Translations under genes and position numbers: made by a program
Shown here: one piece after another, positions 1-8,431 of the stretch
Numbering within the stretch: position 1 is the first letter of the stretch
How the letters are laid out: each line of letters opens with the position of its first letter
NCBI GenBank assembly: GCA_965246945.1
Contig: CBDFFW010000001.1
Coordinates: forward strand, 1,488,001 to 1,552,000
Source of the DNA: CBDFFW01 sp965246945
GTDB taxonomy: Bacteria > Pseudomonadota > Alphaproteobacteria > UBA11073
DNA length: 64,000 nt
Direction: 5' to 3'
Notes under the pieces: generated by a model
The model's input: only the letters and a program-made list of their open reading frames with translations
Databases searched by the model: none
Told to the model about the DNA's origin: nothing

Positions 1-14
1 CTCCCCATACAAAA

Positions 15-776
15 TTAATTTATTTGACGCACTGTAACATCATGTGCGGCAAGATATGCGCGTGCTTCAGCTAAGCGATACGTGCCGAAATGGAAGATTG
101 AGGCGGCAAGCACAGCTTGGGCACCGCCTTGTTTAACTGCCGCAACCAAATGATCCAATGTGCCGGCACCACCGCTGGCAATCACTGGCACCGGCACTGT
201 TGACGTAATCGACTGCAACAACTGAATATCATATCCGCTCTGCTGCCCGTCGCGATCGATGGAGGTGAGTAGAATTTCCCCTGCGCCGCGCGCCGCAATT
301 TCCTGTGCCCAAACTATTGCATCCATCTCAGTCGGTTGCCGCCCGCCATGGGTACAGACCCGCCATCTGCCATCCACTGCTTTAGCATCCACTGCGACCA
401 CTAAAGCCTGTGCACCATAATACTTAGAAATTTGATCAATCAATTCTGGCGTTTTTACCGCAGCCGAGTTAATCGCTACTTTATCCGCTCCGGCACCAAG
501 CAAGCGCGCCGCATCTTCCAAACTACGCACCCCACCGCCGACAGTGAGCGGCATGAAGATCCGGCTGGCGACTGCTTTAACAGTTTTCAAAAATGTGCCC
601 CGCGCTTCGACCGTCGCGCTGATATCCAGCAAACACAACTCATCCGCATATTCGCTATCATAAAACGCGGCTTGGTCAGCGGGGTCACCAGCATCTCGCA
701 AATCAACAAAGGAAACGCCTTTGACTACCCGCCCACTATGCACGTCTAAACATGGAATAATGCGAATGGCGGCCAT
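15..776 (-). CDS. hisF: Imidazole glycerol phosphate synthase subunit HisF
   Basis: Cyclase half of the HisH-HisF glutamine-dependent enzyme: it uses ammonia from HisH to turn PRFAR into imidazole glycerol phosphate and AICAR, linking histidine and purine synthesis in the cytoplasm. The 253 residues are the usual full length. The (beta/alpha)8 barrel shows both catalytic aspartates, D11 in IIPCLDV and D130 in VVAVDAK, and the phosphate-binding glycines in LTVGGGVRS and VIASGGAG. It is transcribed leftward out of the window; no other his gene is visible, so partners may lie beyond the left edge. A 22-bp perfect palindrome lies about 50 nt upstream. Identification is firm. Confidence 0.96.
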   Translation of the reverse strand: MAAIRIIPCLDVHSGRVVKGVSFVDLRDAGDPADQAAFYDSEYADELCLLDISATVEARGTFLKTVKAVASRIFMPLTVGGGVRSLEDAARLLGAGADKVAINSAAVKTPELIDQISKYYGAQALVVAVDAKAVDGRWRVCTHGGRQPTEMDAIVWAQEIAARGAGEILLTSIDRDGQQSGYDIQLLQSITSTVPVPVIASGGAGTLDHLVAAVKQGGAQAVLAASIFHFGTYRLAEARAYLAAHDVTVRQIN

Positions 777-824
777 CGCATAATCTTAAAGGGCTGCAAA
801 CAATATAAACAACTGCAATTTTGT

Positions 825-846
825 TTTAACGTGCTAGCACGTTAAA
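825..846. promoter_or_regulatory. 22-bp perfect palindrome upstream of hisF
   Basis: A perfect inverted repeat with 11-base half-sites (left half TTTAACGTGCT) sits between the divergent hisF gene (start 776) and tRNA-Leu (start 932). No T-tract follows it, so it does not look like a terminator. On the minus strand a TATATT element lies near 806 and the palindrome covers the place expected for its -35 box. That would suit an operator, but no regulator can be named from the sequence. Confidence 0.45.
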
Positions 847-931
847 CATTGTTTATCTAATCTGCTAGTTAGCGCTGACCCTTGGAAATTTCTGGCATCT
901 GGCAATTTAATTCTGTTATGGTGCCCCTGCT

Positions 932-1015
932 GCGGCTGTGGCGAAATGGTAGACGCACTGGTTTTAGGTACCAGCGGGGTAACCCATGGAAGTTCAAGTC
1001 TTCTCAGCCGCACCA
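932..1015 (+). tRNA. tRNA-Leu (anticodon UAG)
   Basis: A class II tRNA of 84 nt with the CCA end encoded. The acceptor stem pairs GCGGCTG with CAGCCGC, the discriminator is A, and the anticodon stem CTGGT/ACCAG closes the loop TTTAGGT, giving anticodon UAG. A long variable arm follows, as expected for leucine, and the T-loop TTCAAGTC is present. It lies 1 nt from the end of the opposing orphan gene at 1017-1922. Confidence 0.95.
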
Positions 1016-1016
1016 C

Positions 1017-1922
1017 TCAATTCAGGTGAATCAATTTTGCCGTTCGTACACTTCTAGGTACTGATGGTTGTAAACTTCCTCTACGAACAGACTCACTCCA
1101 ATTTTGGTATCTACGCTTTTTTGGAATAACTGGCAGTAATTCATAAGGATTAAGCTTTTTATAAACTTTTAGCTTTTCAAGCATTGCAGGATTTATATGT
1201 GAAATAATTTGGCAAAGCGTTTTAAAACGAATAGGTAATTCTTCGCCTTTTATTTGGGTAATCGACCGATTATGTCCATTGGTTGGCGCAAACCCGCATT
1301 CAGCAATCTTATCATAATATGCGGATTTAGTTTGTGTTTCAGAAATCATCAGAACTTTTGGCCGCAGAAAGCCCGTTGAAAATTTTGCATAAACCAATAA
1401 AGGAATATACGATATTTCTTCAAGTGGCTTACCCAATCTTTCTTCTATCGCCATATTTTCTACTGCTTTATCGGGCGGTGTTAATAAACCACTAAAATAA
1501 TTAACCCAAGCAGAATTGATATACTCAATCAGTTTTTCGTTTGCCCCGACATCAGACAAATGCTCAAATACACTTGGCTGTGCGGCCGTGCATTTCTTCA
1601 TGGCTTTATATATGCAGCTAAGTGCTGTTTTAGATAAATTTACATCTTGAAATATTTTTGTTAAATCCACACTGCCCAAAGACTCTGTTTTTTGAATATA
1701 TTGATTTCCTTGTAAATTATAACTGGTAACAAGCACATCTGCGATATTTTGATCTGCTTTTTCTTGTTTAACGGATTTACGATGCGATAACTTATTATGA
1801 TACTGAATTACGATTAACAAAATAAATGCTTGTAAAGGTGCTGCCACCAAATTGCTTAAGATACTAGTTAGGAAAGGAATTGAAAAAACTTCCCTTTGAA
1901 TTTCATTAAGTGGATTACTCAT
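1017..1922 (-). CDS. Orphan single-pass membrane protein, 301 aa
   Basis: I do not recognise this protein. One hydrophobic stretch near residues 17-40 (ending ...AFILLIVIQYHN) suggests one N-terminal membrane segment, followed by a charged, mostly helical region of about 260 residues with no motif I know. The C-terminus is basic. The gene is more AT-rich than its neighbours and its stop lies 1 nt from the 3' end of tRNA-Leu on the opposite strand, a usual place for acquired DNA. No integrase or phage gene is next to it. The start is the first ATG, and the AT-rich stretch upstream could hold its promoter. Confidence 0.6.
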   Translation of the reverse strand: MSNPLNEIQREVFSIPFLTSILSNLVAAPLQAFILLIVIQYHNKLSHRKSVKQEKADQNIADVLVTSYNLQGNQYIQKTESLGSVDLTKIFQDVNLSKTALSCIYKAMKKCTAAQPSVFEHLSDVGANEKLIEYINSAWVNYFSGLLTPPDKAVENMAIEERLGKPLEEISYIPLLVYAKFSTGFLRPKVLMISETQTKSAYYDKIAECGFAPTNGHNRSITQIKGEELPIRFKTLCQIISHINPAMLEKLKVYKKLNPYELLPVIPKKRRYQNWSESVRRGSLQPSVPRSVRTAKLIHLN

Positions 1923-2062
1923 TTTTCTCTCTACTTGGTTTAAACTATATTATTTATAATAATTTATAATACATAGCATACAAATATAAACAGCTCAACA
2001 TCAGCTTGTCTATATCTACAAAATCCTAGACATTTGCCACTAATTTAGCCTGATTAGTGTTA

Positions 2063-2746
2063 ATGCCCCACGCTGCCGTCATCGTTTTCCCTGGCACCAA
2101 TCGTGAACACGATATGGCAGTCGCCTTGCAGCAAGCGGGGTTTACAACCGAGCTGGTTTGGCACCGAGCTGGTACGTTGCCAAAATGCGATTTGGTGGGC
2201 CTGCCAGGCGGATTTTCGTATGGCGATTATTTGCGCACGGGCGCAATGGCCGCGCATTCGCCGATTATGCAGGAAATCAAAGCCCATGCGAGGCAAGGCC
2301 GGTTGGTGCTTGGTATCTGCAATGGCTTTCAAATTTTATGCGAAAGCGGTTTGCTGCCAGGCGTGTTGCTACGTAATAATCATTTGAAATTTACTTGCAA
2401 ATGGATCCATGCGGAAATTGCCCGCACCGATACGGCGTTTACCAAAGCGTATCAAACCAAGCAGGTAATCCGCATCCCGATTGCACATGGTGATGGCAAC
2501 TACACGGCTGATGCTGAAACGATCAAAAAATTAGAAGCCGAAAATCGCATTGCCATGCGTTATGTGGCGGCCAATGACGAAGTCAATTTTAACCCTAATG
2601 GTTCACAAGCGAACATTGTCGGCGTTTACAGCGAAAAATTGAATGTGCTGGGTATGATGCCACATCCGGAAGATGCCATTGCAGCGCTGCATAGCAGCAC
2701 CGATGGTGCGGGTTTGTTTCAAAGTTTATACCAAGCTGTTGCTTAA
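2063..2746 (+). CDS. purQ: Phosphoribosylformylglycinamidine synthase subunit PurQ
   Basis: Glutaminase subunit of FGAM synthase: it hydrolyses glutamine and passes ammonia to PurL in the fourth step of purine synthesis. The class I amidotransferase triad is visible: C86 in GICNGFQ, and H201 and E203 in MMPHPED; the oxyanion region GGFSYGDYLR is also present. I start at ATG 2063 because an in-frame GTG six bases upstream adds only two residues and neither start has a clear ribosome site. PurQ normally needs PurS and PurL, and neither is adjacent here, although alphaproteobacteria often carry purS-purQ(-purL) together. Identification is firm; the isolation is the odd point. Confidence 0.95.
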   Translation: MPHAAVIVFPGTNREHDMAVALQQAGFTTELVWHRAGTLPKCDLVGLPGGFSYGDYLRTGAMAAHSPIMQEIKAHARQGRLVLGICNGFQILCESGLLPGVLLRNNHLKFTCKWIHAEIARTDTAFTKAYQTKQVIRIPIAHGDGNYTADAETIKKLEAENRIAMRYVAANDEVNFNPNGSQANIVGVYSEKLNVLGMMPHPEDAIAALHSSTDGAGLFQSLYQAVA

Positions 2747-2791
2747 TTTTGCAGTTGCCGAGACGGCAACACCCGTTTCACAATCGAATCG

Positions 2792-3142
2792 GTGAATCCT
2801 CTTTTTACCCAACAAGGTTTTGTGCGCTGGCGGCGGTGGCGGCAGCTCGTGCTCGGACCATTGATTGGGACATTTTTGGTGAGTTATTTTGCGTTTTTTG
2901 CGCTGTTTGGTCAGCGCAGTGTAGGCCGGTTGATTAAAGTACAGCAGGAAATCGCCACCACCCAAAAAGATTTAGATAGCATTAAAGCCGAGCATAACGA
3001 GCTCAGCCAGCGCGTGGAACATTTGCGCCCGCAATCATTAGATTTGGATTTATTGGATGAACAAGCGCGCAAAGATTTGAATCTGGCACATGCAGATGAA
3101 GAAGTGGTATTGATCAAACCTACAGATGACGATAAGCGCTGA
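2792..3142 (+). CDS. ftsB: FtsB/DivIC-family septum formation initiator
   Basis: Small bitopic division protein thought to bridge early and late divisome parts. After a short basic cytoplasmic start (RWRRWRQ) there is one membrane segment at about residues 21-41, then a periplasmic coiled coil (about 45-80, heptad-like VQQEIATTQKDLDSIKAE) ending with LDEQARKDLNLAHADEEVVL, the typical family tail. The length of 116 is normal for alphaproteobacteria. The start is GTG. The 3' end overlaps the next gene by 17 nt, which suggests translational coupling. In relatives ftsB often sits by eno or pdhA; neither is here. Confidence 0.82.
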   Translation: MNPLFTQQGFVRWRRWRQLVLGPLIGTFLVSYFAFFALFGQRSVGRLIKVQQEIATTQKDLDSIKAEHNELSQRVEHLRPQSLDLDLLDEQARKDLNLAHADEEVVLIKPTDDDKR

Positions 3143-3815
3143 CGATTTGAATTACTGCCGCGAACTTGCCCAGCGCGAACAATATCCATTTTATTTAATC
3201 AGCCTGTTTACACCGGAAGCGACGCGCCAGGCCTGGTGGGCACTGCTGACCTTGCAAGCCGAGCTGGCAAAAATCCGCAGCACGGTAACCAACCCGCTGG
3301 CTGGCCAAATTCGCCTGCAATGGTGGCGCGATACGCTGGTGCAATGTGCTGGCAATAACCCCCCGGCCCATCCCGTTGCGCGTGCGCTGAATGCTGTTAT
3401 TCAACAATTCAAATTGCCACTGGCACCATTTGAAATTTTAGTTGAGGCACGGGAAGATGATTTTGGCGCTGCACCGGCTGATGCGCATTGCTTTGCCAAT
3501 TACGGTCGCGCCACCACGGTGCCATTACTGCAATTATTATTGGCCTGTGAAGGCTGGGATGCGCCGACCCAAGGTAAGTGGTTTCCCTGGCTGGATGCGA
3601 TCGGTACCGAATGGGGGCAGTTACAGGCGCTGAAAATCTGGCCGCAGCTGGCAAGCAATGTAGGGATATCGACTCCAACTATGCCTGTGTTAAATAAAAA
3701 GCCTTATCTAACTTTGTTGAACATATTGTTGAAAGCACAGCCGCAAAACTACGGTATCGGCACCTTAATTAAATTGTGGTGGCAAGCTAGGCGCTGCGCA
3801 GCGCCGATAATATAG
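3126..3815 (+). CDS. Squalene/phytoene synthase family protein
   Basis: Isoprenyl-synthase-fold protein of the alphaproteobacterial group related to NDUFAF6, often called phytoene/squalene synthase although true catalysis is unproven. The start resembles family members (CRELAQREQYPFYLISLFTP...), and IRLQWWRDTL and LVEAREDDFGA fit the two helices that carry the substrate pocket. The usual pair of aspartate-rich DxxxD motifs is not convincing, so an assembly-factor role is as likely as prenyl condensation. At 229 residues it is shorter than most relatives, with loss at the C-terminal end. It overlaps ftsB at the start and converges with trpF, overlapping it by 29 nt. Confidence 0.7.
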   Translation: MTISADDLNYCRELAQREQYPFYLISLFTPEATRQAWWALLTLQAELAKIRSTVTNPLAGQIRLQWWRDTLVQCAGNNPPAHPVARALNAVIQQFKLPLAPFEILVEAREDDFGAAPADAHCFANYGRATTVPLLQLLLACEGWDAPTQGKWFPWLDAIGTEWGQLQALKIWPQLASNVGISTPTMPVLNKKPYLTLLNILLKAQPQNYGIGTLIKLWWQARRCAAPII

Positions 3816-4428
3816 CCTTTAATTTAGTGCCATCTTTTTTACCTGGCGCACTTTCGACACCGCTGGCAATATCCAAAAAGTTAGCGCCAGTTTGCGCTGC
3901 ATGGGTGGCATTTTCAGATTTAATACCACCGGCCAAAAACCATGGTTTATTAAAATTTTGGCCGTTTAAAAGCGACCAATCGAAAGCAATACCACTGCCG
4001 CCAGCCAGTGCATGAATGGCAGGCGGCATTTTGGTATCGAATAAATAGTAATCGACCAAGGAATTATATTGGCTGACGATTGCCAGATCTTCAGGCGCAG
4101 CGATTGGGAAAGCTTTAATAATTGGCATTTGCCAGCGTGCTTTTATTTCTGCCACCCGCGCCGGCGTTTCACTGCCATGCAATTGAATAATTTCGAGCGG
4201 CACATGGCTTAACACGTTTTCCAGAATTTCATCGCTCGGGTTCACAAACACGCCAACGACTTTAATACCGGTTGGTACCAGGCGCGTTAATTCGGCGGCA
4301 AGGGCCGGTTTTAAGGCCCGCGGTGAGGGCGGCGCAAAATTTAAGCCTAACCAGCGCACATTATTTTCCACGCAGAGCTGGATATCTTCCGGCCGCGTAA
4401 TGCCGCAAATTTTAAGGCCGATAGTCAC
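3787..4428 (-). CDS. trpF: Phosphoribosylanthranilate isomerase TrpF
   Basis: Catalyses the Amadori rearrangement of phosphoribosylanthranilate in tryptophan synthesis. The general base C8 (LKICGIT) and general acid D131 (YYLFDTK) are present, with the family motifs IIQLHGSE, GGSGIAFDW, FLAGGI and the phosphate-binding end SGVESAPGKKD. Length 213 is normal. trpB and trpA, which usually follow trpF, are absent; it lies 3 nt from apaG on the same strand and probably shares its transcript. Its 3' end overlaps the convergent squalene-synthase-family gene. Confidence 0.95.
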   Translation of the reverse strand: MTIGLKICGITRPEDIQLCVENNVRWLGLNFAPPSPRALKPALAAELTRLVPTGIKVVGVFVNPSDEILENVLSHVPLEIIQLHGSETPARVAEIKARWQMPIIKAFPIAAPEDLAIVSQYNSLVDYYLFDTKMPPAIHALAGGSGIAFDWSLLNGQNFNKPWFLAGGIKSENATHAAQTGANFLDIASGVESAPGKKDGTKLKAILSALRSA

Positions 4429-4431
4429 CGA

Positions 4432-4827
4432 TTAATGGAAACGCGCTTTCAGATAAGGGCTATCCAATGAAAACGCAGGAATATCGACATTGAATAATTC
4501 GCCGTCTTTGTTTTCCATTTGATAGGTGCCCATCATCATCCCGCTGGGCGTGTGCAATGGCACACCGCTGACATATTCATGGCTTTTGCCTGGCTGAATA
4601 ACCGGCTGTTCGCCAACCACACCTGGACCGCTCACTTTTTCCTGATGGCCCAGACTATCAATAATTTGCCACTCGCGGCTGCGCAGCTGCACAGCCTCAG
4701 CGCCTTCATTTTCAATGCGGACATGGTAAGCCCACACATATTCGTGATTGCCTGGATCAGAATGATCGTCCAGAAACATCGGCTCGACCTTGACCACGAT
4801 GTCTTTGGTTTTGGCGTGATAATGCAT
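4432..4827 (-). CDS. apaG: ApaG family protein
   Basis: ApaG (CorD) has a fibronectin-III-like fold; its exact role is uncertain, with links to Co2+/Mg2+ tolerance and diadenosine tetraphosphate. Typical pieces are YVWAYHVRIENEGAE, QLRSREWQIIDSLG, GPGVVGEQPVIQPG and the SGMMMGTYQM segment. From ATG 4827 the protein has 131 residues, the usual length. A longer form from GTG 4860 would add 11 residues without family support. It is followed by trpF after 3 nt, suggesting a two-gene operon. Confidence 0.9.
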   Translation of the reverse strand: MHYHAKTKDIVVKVEPMFLDDHSDPGNHEYVWAYHVRIENEGAEAVQLRSREWQIIDSLGHQEKVSGPGVVGEQPVIQPGKSHEYVSGVPLHTPSGMMMGTYQMENKDGELFNVDIPAFSLDSPYLKARFH

Positions 4828-4919
4828 AACCCTAACATAGGGGCATTTGCCGATTCCCACAAGTTACAGTTTGGCGAAATAGTTGCCATTTAGGCGCAAA
4901 TTTAGGCAGATTGCTGATT

Positions 4920-5963
4920 ATGATGAATGCGGCCGCTGCCCAGCAATTACAGCAAGCACTTGCTGCTGCCCAAGATTTAATCGCTTTGGATGCTGTGCGC
5001 GTGCAAGGGCTGGGTAAAAATGGGGTGATTACGGCTGCCCTGAAAGCATTGGGCGGCATGGATGCCGACACCCGTAAAACCGCAGGTGCGGCTATTAATG
5101 ATTGGAAAAATGCTTTCCAAGCTGCGCTAACCACCAAGCAAACGGCGCTGCAAGCGGAAGCCATGCAAGCGCAATTGGCGCGGGAACAAATTGATATTAC
5201 GTTACCGCCCTATCCCGCTGTCACTGGTCAGCGCCACCCGATCACTCAAACGATTAATGACATTGTCGAAATCTTTGCCCAAATGGGTTTTGGCTTGCGC
5301 ACTGGCCCCGATATCGAAGATGATTTTCATAATTTCGAGGCGCTTAATTTCCCGCCTGATCATCCAGCCCGCACGATGCATGATACATTTTACCTACCGA
5401 ACAGTGATGATGGTAAAACTATGCTACTGCGCACGCATACCTCCACCGTGCAGGTGCGCACGATGCTGGCAGAAAAACCGCCGATTAAAATGATTTGCGT
5501 CGGCCGTACCTACCGCGCGGATTATGACCAAACCCACACGCCGATGTTCCACCAATGCGAAGGTTTGGTGATTGATGAAAAGACGCATATGGGCGATATG
5601 AAGGGCGCATTGCAGGCATTTTTGCAGGCATTTTTCGGCGTAGCTGATTTAAAAATCCGTTTGCGCCCGTCTTATTTCCCATTTGTTGAACCTGGCGCTG
5701 AATTGGATATTGGCTGCGACCGTTCGGGCGGACAGCTGAAAATCGGTAGTGGTGATGATTGGTTGGAAGTATTGGGCTGCGGCATGGTGCATGAAAATGT
5801 GCTTACTGCCTGTGATCTCGACCCCGCGACATACCAAGGCTACGCCTTCGGTATGGGCATCGAACGCCTCGCAATGCTCAAATATGGCATCCCCGACCTG
5901 CGCACCTTCTTTGAAAGCGATATCCGCTGGCTACAACATTATGGGTTCAGCTGGATTCGGTGA
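4920..5963 (+). CDS. pheS: Phenylalanine-tRNA ligase alpha subunit PheS
   Basis: Catalytic alpha subunit of the (alpha-beta)2 enzyme that charges tRNA-Phe. An N-terminal helical tRNA-binding arm (about residues 1-90) precedes the class II core. Motif 2 is seen in VGRTYRADYDQTHTPMFHQ and motif 3 in YAFGMGIERLAMLKYG. The family phrase DIEDDFHNFEALNFP is intact. Two ATGs at 4920 and 4923 are the likely starts; an upstream TTG at 4911 is less so. pheT, which normally follows directly, lies about 20.6 kb away in this window. No pheS leader peptide was recognised. Confidence 0.96.
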   Translation: MMNAAAAQQLQQALAAAQDLIALDAVRVQGLGKNGVITAALKALGGMDADTRKTAGAAINDWKNAFQAALTTKQTALQAEAMQAQLAREQIDITLPPYPAVTGQRHPITQTINDIVEIFAQMGFGLRTGPDIEDDFHNFEALNFPPDHPARTMHDTFYLPNSDDGKTMLLRTHTSTVQVRTMLAEKPPIKMICVGRTYRADYDQTHTPMFHQCEGLVIDEKTHMGDMKGALQAFLQAFFGVADLKIRLRPSYFPFVEPGAELDIGCDRSGGQLKIGSGDDWLEVLGCGMVHENVLTACDLDPATYQGYAFGMGIERLAMLKYGIPDLRTFFESDIRWLQHYGFSWIR

Positions 5964-6008
5964 TGCAACTATTTGACATAAACTACTAGTTCTCACCATT
6001 AATATGAT

Positions 6009-6773
6009 ATGAGTTATCTTTATGGTCCGATTGTAAGAAAATATGTTTCACCAGATCCCAACAATCCTTTTGCCTCGGGTGGTGAAGTTGTATTGGCAAT
6101 TATCGCACCCGCCATTCCCTTTAGCCAATTGGACAATACTGGGAGTTTTGACGTTTATTCGTTAGGTGATTTGATGCGGGCTATTCAATGGATTGATAGC
6201 CTAAATGCAGAATCAAATCCAAATTTGACGTCTTCAGCTGATGGGCGCAATTCTTTGGACGAATTAAAAGATATTTTTAATATGGCAGACATTTATTTGT
6301 CTGATGTAGTTTTCGAATTTTTACAATTTAGAATTCGCTCTCAAGAAGAGTTCGCACCTTGTTCAATTATTGATGCTTATTTATTAAACCAGAATGGTCT
6401 ATTTTCTGCAGCAGATCAAAATGCCGCAAACACTATTTACGGCAACGACTGGCGAATGCAGGCAAAAGCTGAAATCAACGACCGCCGTCCGTTGGTTGAG
6501 GCATCACAACAAAATAATAAAGCAATAGAAGCGGATTGGAATAAAATTTCAACTGGTGGCATGGAGGCAATACTTGACGTTTTTTTGAGCGGAATGGAGC
6601 CGTCACCCCTCAATGAGTTATTTTCGACTGGCAGTGATAGCGCAACAAAAGCGCTGCAAGCACGGGACGAGGCTTTGATAGCAAAAGGTTGGCATGTTAC
6701 GCCTTTTGCTATCAATGAAAGTTGGCCGGCGCAAAGCCGTGCATCTGCCGTTGCATTAAAACAAGATATTTAA
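6009..6773 (+). CDS. Orphan protein, 254 aa
   Basis: I do not recognise it. There is no signal peptide or membrane segment, and the composition is acidic, rich in Asn, Asp and Ser. An N-terminal part (MSYLYGPIVRKYVSPDPNNP) could form beta structure and the rest looks helical. It sits alone between pheS and an M48 protease gene. AT content is higher than in the neighbouring housekeeping genes, which suggests recent gain. The start ATG is preceded by an AT-rich stretch without a clear ribosome site. Confidence 0.55.
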   Translation: MSYLYGPIVRKYVSPDPNNPFASGGEVVLAIIAPAIPFSQLDNTGSFDVYSLGDLMRAIQWIDSLNAESNPNLTSSADGRNSLDELKDIFNMADIYLSDVVFEFLQFRIRSQEEFAPCSIIDAYLLNQNGLFSAADQNAANTIYGNDWRMQAKAEINDRRPLVEASQQNNKAIEADWNKISTGGMEAILDVFLSGMEPSPLNELFSTGSDSATKALQARDEALIAKGWHVTPFAINESWPAQSRASAVALKQDI

Positions 6774-6848
6774 CGTTTTCACTTTATAATTATCTGTTAT
6801 GTTTCAATTGGACTTGGCGATTTTTTTTAATTGATTAAAATATTAAAT

Positions 6849-7943
6849 ATGCATCGCTTTGCATATTTTCTGACTATTTTGACCATACTTGCTGCCTGCA
6901 CTGATTCAATAACGCAATATAATCAAGCCGATCCGCTGGCGATAGCGACTGAGCAATGGCGGCAGGATGCGGCGTTGAATGAAGGCAGTTTGGGCAAAAC
7001 CTTTAAAGGTGCAAATTTTACGGATCCCAAAAATACAGCAGCCGAACGGGCGATTTATGTGGCTGGCCGCATTCTTACTGCGGCAGCACCTTTATGCGGT
7101 GAAAATATCCGAAAAGATTATTTATTTGGGTTGCGCGCCATTCCGCAGCAGCAACCAAAAATCAGTGTACCGCTAGCCATCAAAGCGTTGGGCGAACAAA
7201 ACGATATATTATTTGATGACCGACTGGTAAGCATTGATCGCATACCATTGACGACCGGTCCATTGGCATTGAAACAAACGGAAGCAGTATTAAATTCAGC
7301 CTTACGTGAAAACCGGCCGATTACTTTGAATTTGGAACGCGGGCACAGCAATGAACCTTTGGCTGTGCGAATTATTCCGGCTACACGCTGTGCTTATGGC
7401 GTGCGCGTGGTGCCAAGCAAAGTGGTAAATGCCTTTGCCGATGGCGATCGCATTACCTTTAATTCGGCGCTCATCAACATTTTGGAAAACGATCATGAAT
7501 TGGCAGCGGTGGCCGGCCACGAACTCGCCCATAATATTTTGCAGCACCCGCAACACAGCACAGCCAACCGTTCGTTAGGTGCTTTGGGCGGTTTAATGCT
7601 GGATGTGTTATTGCAAAGCCAAGGCATTCCCACCGATAATAGTTTCAGCAAAGTCAGCGGGGAAGTAACCGCGCAAACCTTTACACCTGATCAAGAACGC
7701 GAGGCCGATTATGTTGGTTTATATTTAATGTATTACGGCGGATTTGATCCCAATGCGGCCATTAGCACCCTGGAAAAACTGGCCGTAACATTTCCGGAAG
7801 CCATTCATTTAAACACCGATCATCCCAATATGGGCGAACGTGTTGCTAATTTAAGAATTGATATCACCGAAATTTACCGCAAAGCTGCCAACGGTCAGCC
7901 TATTTTCCCCGACCCTTACGGCACGCGCAAAGCGGCAAATTAA
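6849..7943 (+). CDS. M48-family metalloprotease lipoprotein with PDZ-like segment
   Basis: Probable envelope zinc protease. From ATG 6849 the start is a lipoprotein signal, hydrophobic and ending LAAC with Cys17 as the lipid site. The middle (DDRLVSIDRIPL and onward) looks like a PDZ domain. The catalytic motif is HELAH (in AGHELAHNILQHP) and the third zinc ligand lies in EREADYVGLYLM. This matches the M48 Oma1/HtpX-like group involved in outer-membrane or periplasmic quality control. A TTG at 6831 gives six more residues but spoils the short lipoprotein signal. It stands alone between an orphan gene and a small lipoprotein gene. Confidence 0.85.
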   Translation: MHRFAYFLTILTILAACTDSITQYNQADPLAIATEQWRQDAALNEGSLGKTFKGANFTDPKNTAAERAIYVAGRILTAAAPLCGENIRKDYLFGLRAIPQQQPKISVPLAIKALGEQNDILFDDRLVSIDRIPLTTGPLALKQTEAVLNSALRENRPITLNLERGHSNEPLAVRIIPATRCAYGVRVVPSKVVNAFADGDRITFNSALINILENDHELAAVAGHELAHNILQHPQHSTANRSLGALGGLMLDVLLQSQGIPTDNSFSKVSGEVTAQTFTPDQEREADYVGLYLMYYGGFDPNAAISTLEKLAVTFPEAIHLNTDHPNMGERVANLRIDITEIYRKAANGQPIFPDPYGTRKAAN

Positions 7944-8099
7944 CAAAAGTTTATCAAATCCGTGGCTTATCAGTCACAGCTAGGCGGTTTTAGCCATATT
8001 TTATAAACAAGTTACGCAAACACCCTTGTGTTATGCCGATAATAAATTATTGTTTTAGCTTAGTGGTAATCCACAATTTCTAACTCAAAGGGCTTTACA

Positions 8100-8369
8100 A
8101 TGACCAAATTCGCTCGTCTTGTTGCACTTGCTGCTGTTGTTGCTGTAGCTGGTCCAACTCTTTCTGCTTGCTCAACTCAAAGTGATGCTGCGCAAGCTAA
8201 ACAAGCATCTGCTGAAGCTGCTGCTGCTGCACAACGTGCTGCTGACGCTGCTGCTGATGCTGCCAAAGCGGCCAACCGTGCTGCTGGCCGTGCCACACAC
8301 AAAACCACCCCAGTTGCTAAACCTGCAGCACCTGTCGCAACTACTACGACCACTACAACTGTTAAATAG
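8100..8369 (+). CDS. Small alanine-rich lipoprotein (Lpp-like)
   Basis: An 89-residue secreted lipoprotein: signal peptide at residues 1-23 with lipobox LSAC and Cys24, then an Ala-rich helix with regular ADAAADAAKAAN spacing that should form a coiled coil, then a Pro/Ala/Thr-rich tail ending in a run of threonines. It resembles Lpp/OprI-type outer-membrane lipoproteins in layout, without the C-terminal lysine context of Braun's lipoprotein, although the last residue is Lys. A strong hairpin terminator follows directly, so it is probably a well-expressed single-gene transcript. Codons are simple and repeated, as in abundant proteins. Confidence 0.75.
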   Translation: MTKFARLVALAAVVAVAGPTLSACSTQSDAAQAKQASAEAAAAAQRAADAAADAAKAANRAAGRATHKTTPVAKPAAPVATTTTTTTVK

Positions 8370-8389
8370 TTTTAGTTTAATTTGAAAAG

Positions 8390-8413
8390 GCGGGGCTTGT
8401 CCCCGCTTTTTTT
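8390..8413 (+). terminator. Rho-independent terminator after the small lipoprotein gene
   Basis: GCGGGG, loop CTTGT, CCCCGC, then seven T. It lies 21 nt after the lipoprotein stop codon and shows the textbook stem plus T-run. Confidence 0.9.
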
Positions 8414-8431
8414 ATGCCTGTATATAGCCAT

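Noticed and set aside
432..749. A plus-strand frame of 105 residues inside hisF
   Set aside because: It is the antisense shadow of hisF with no recognisable domain.
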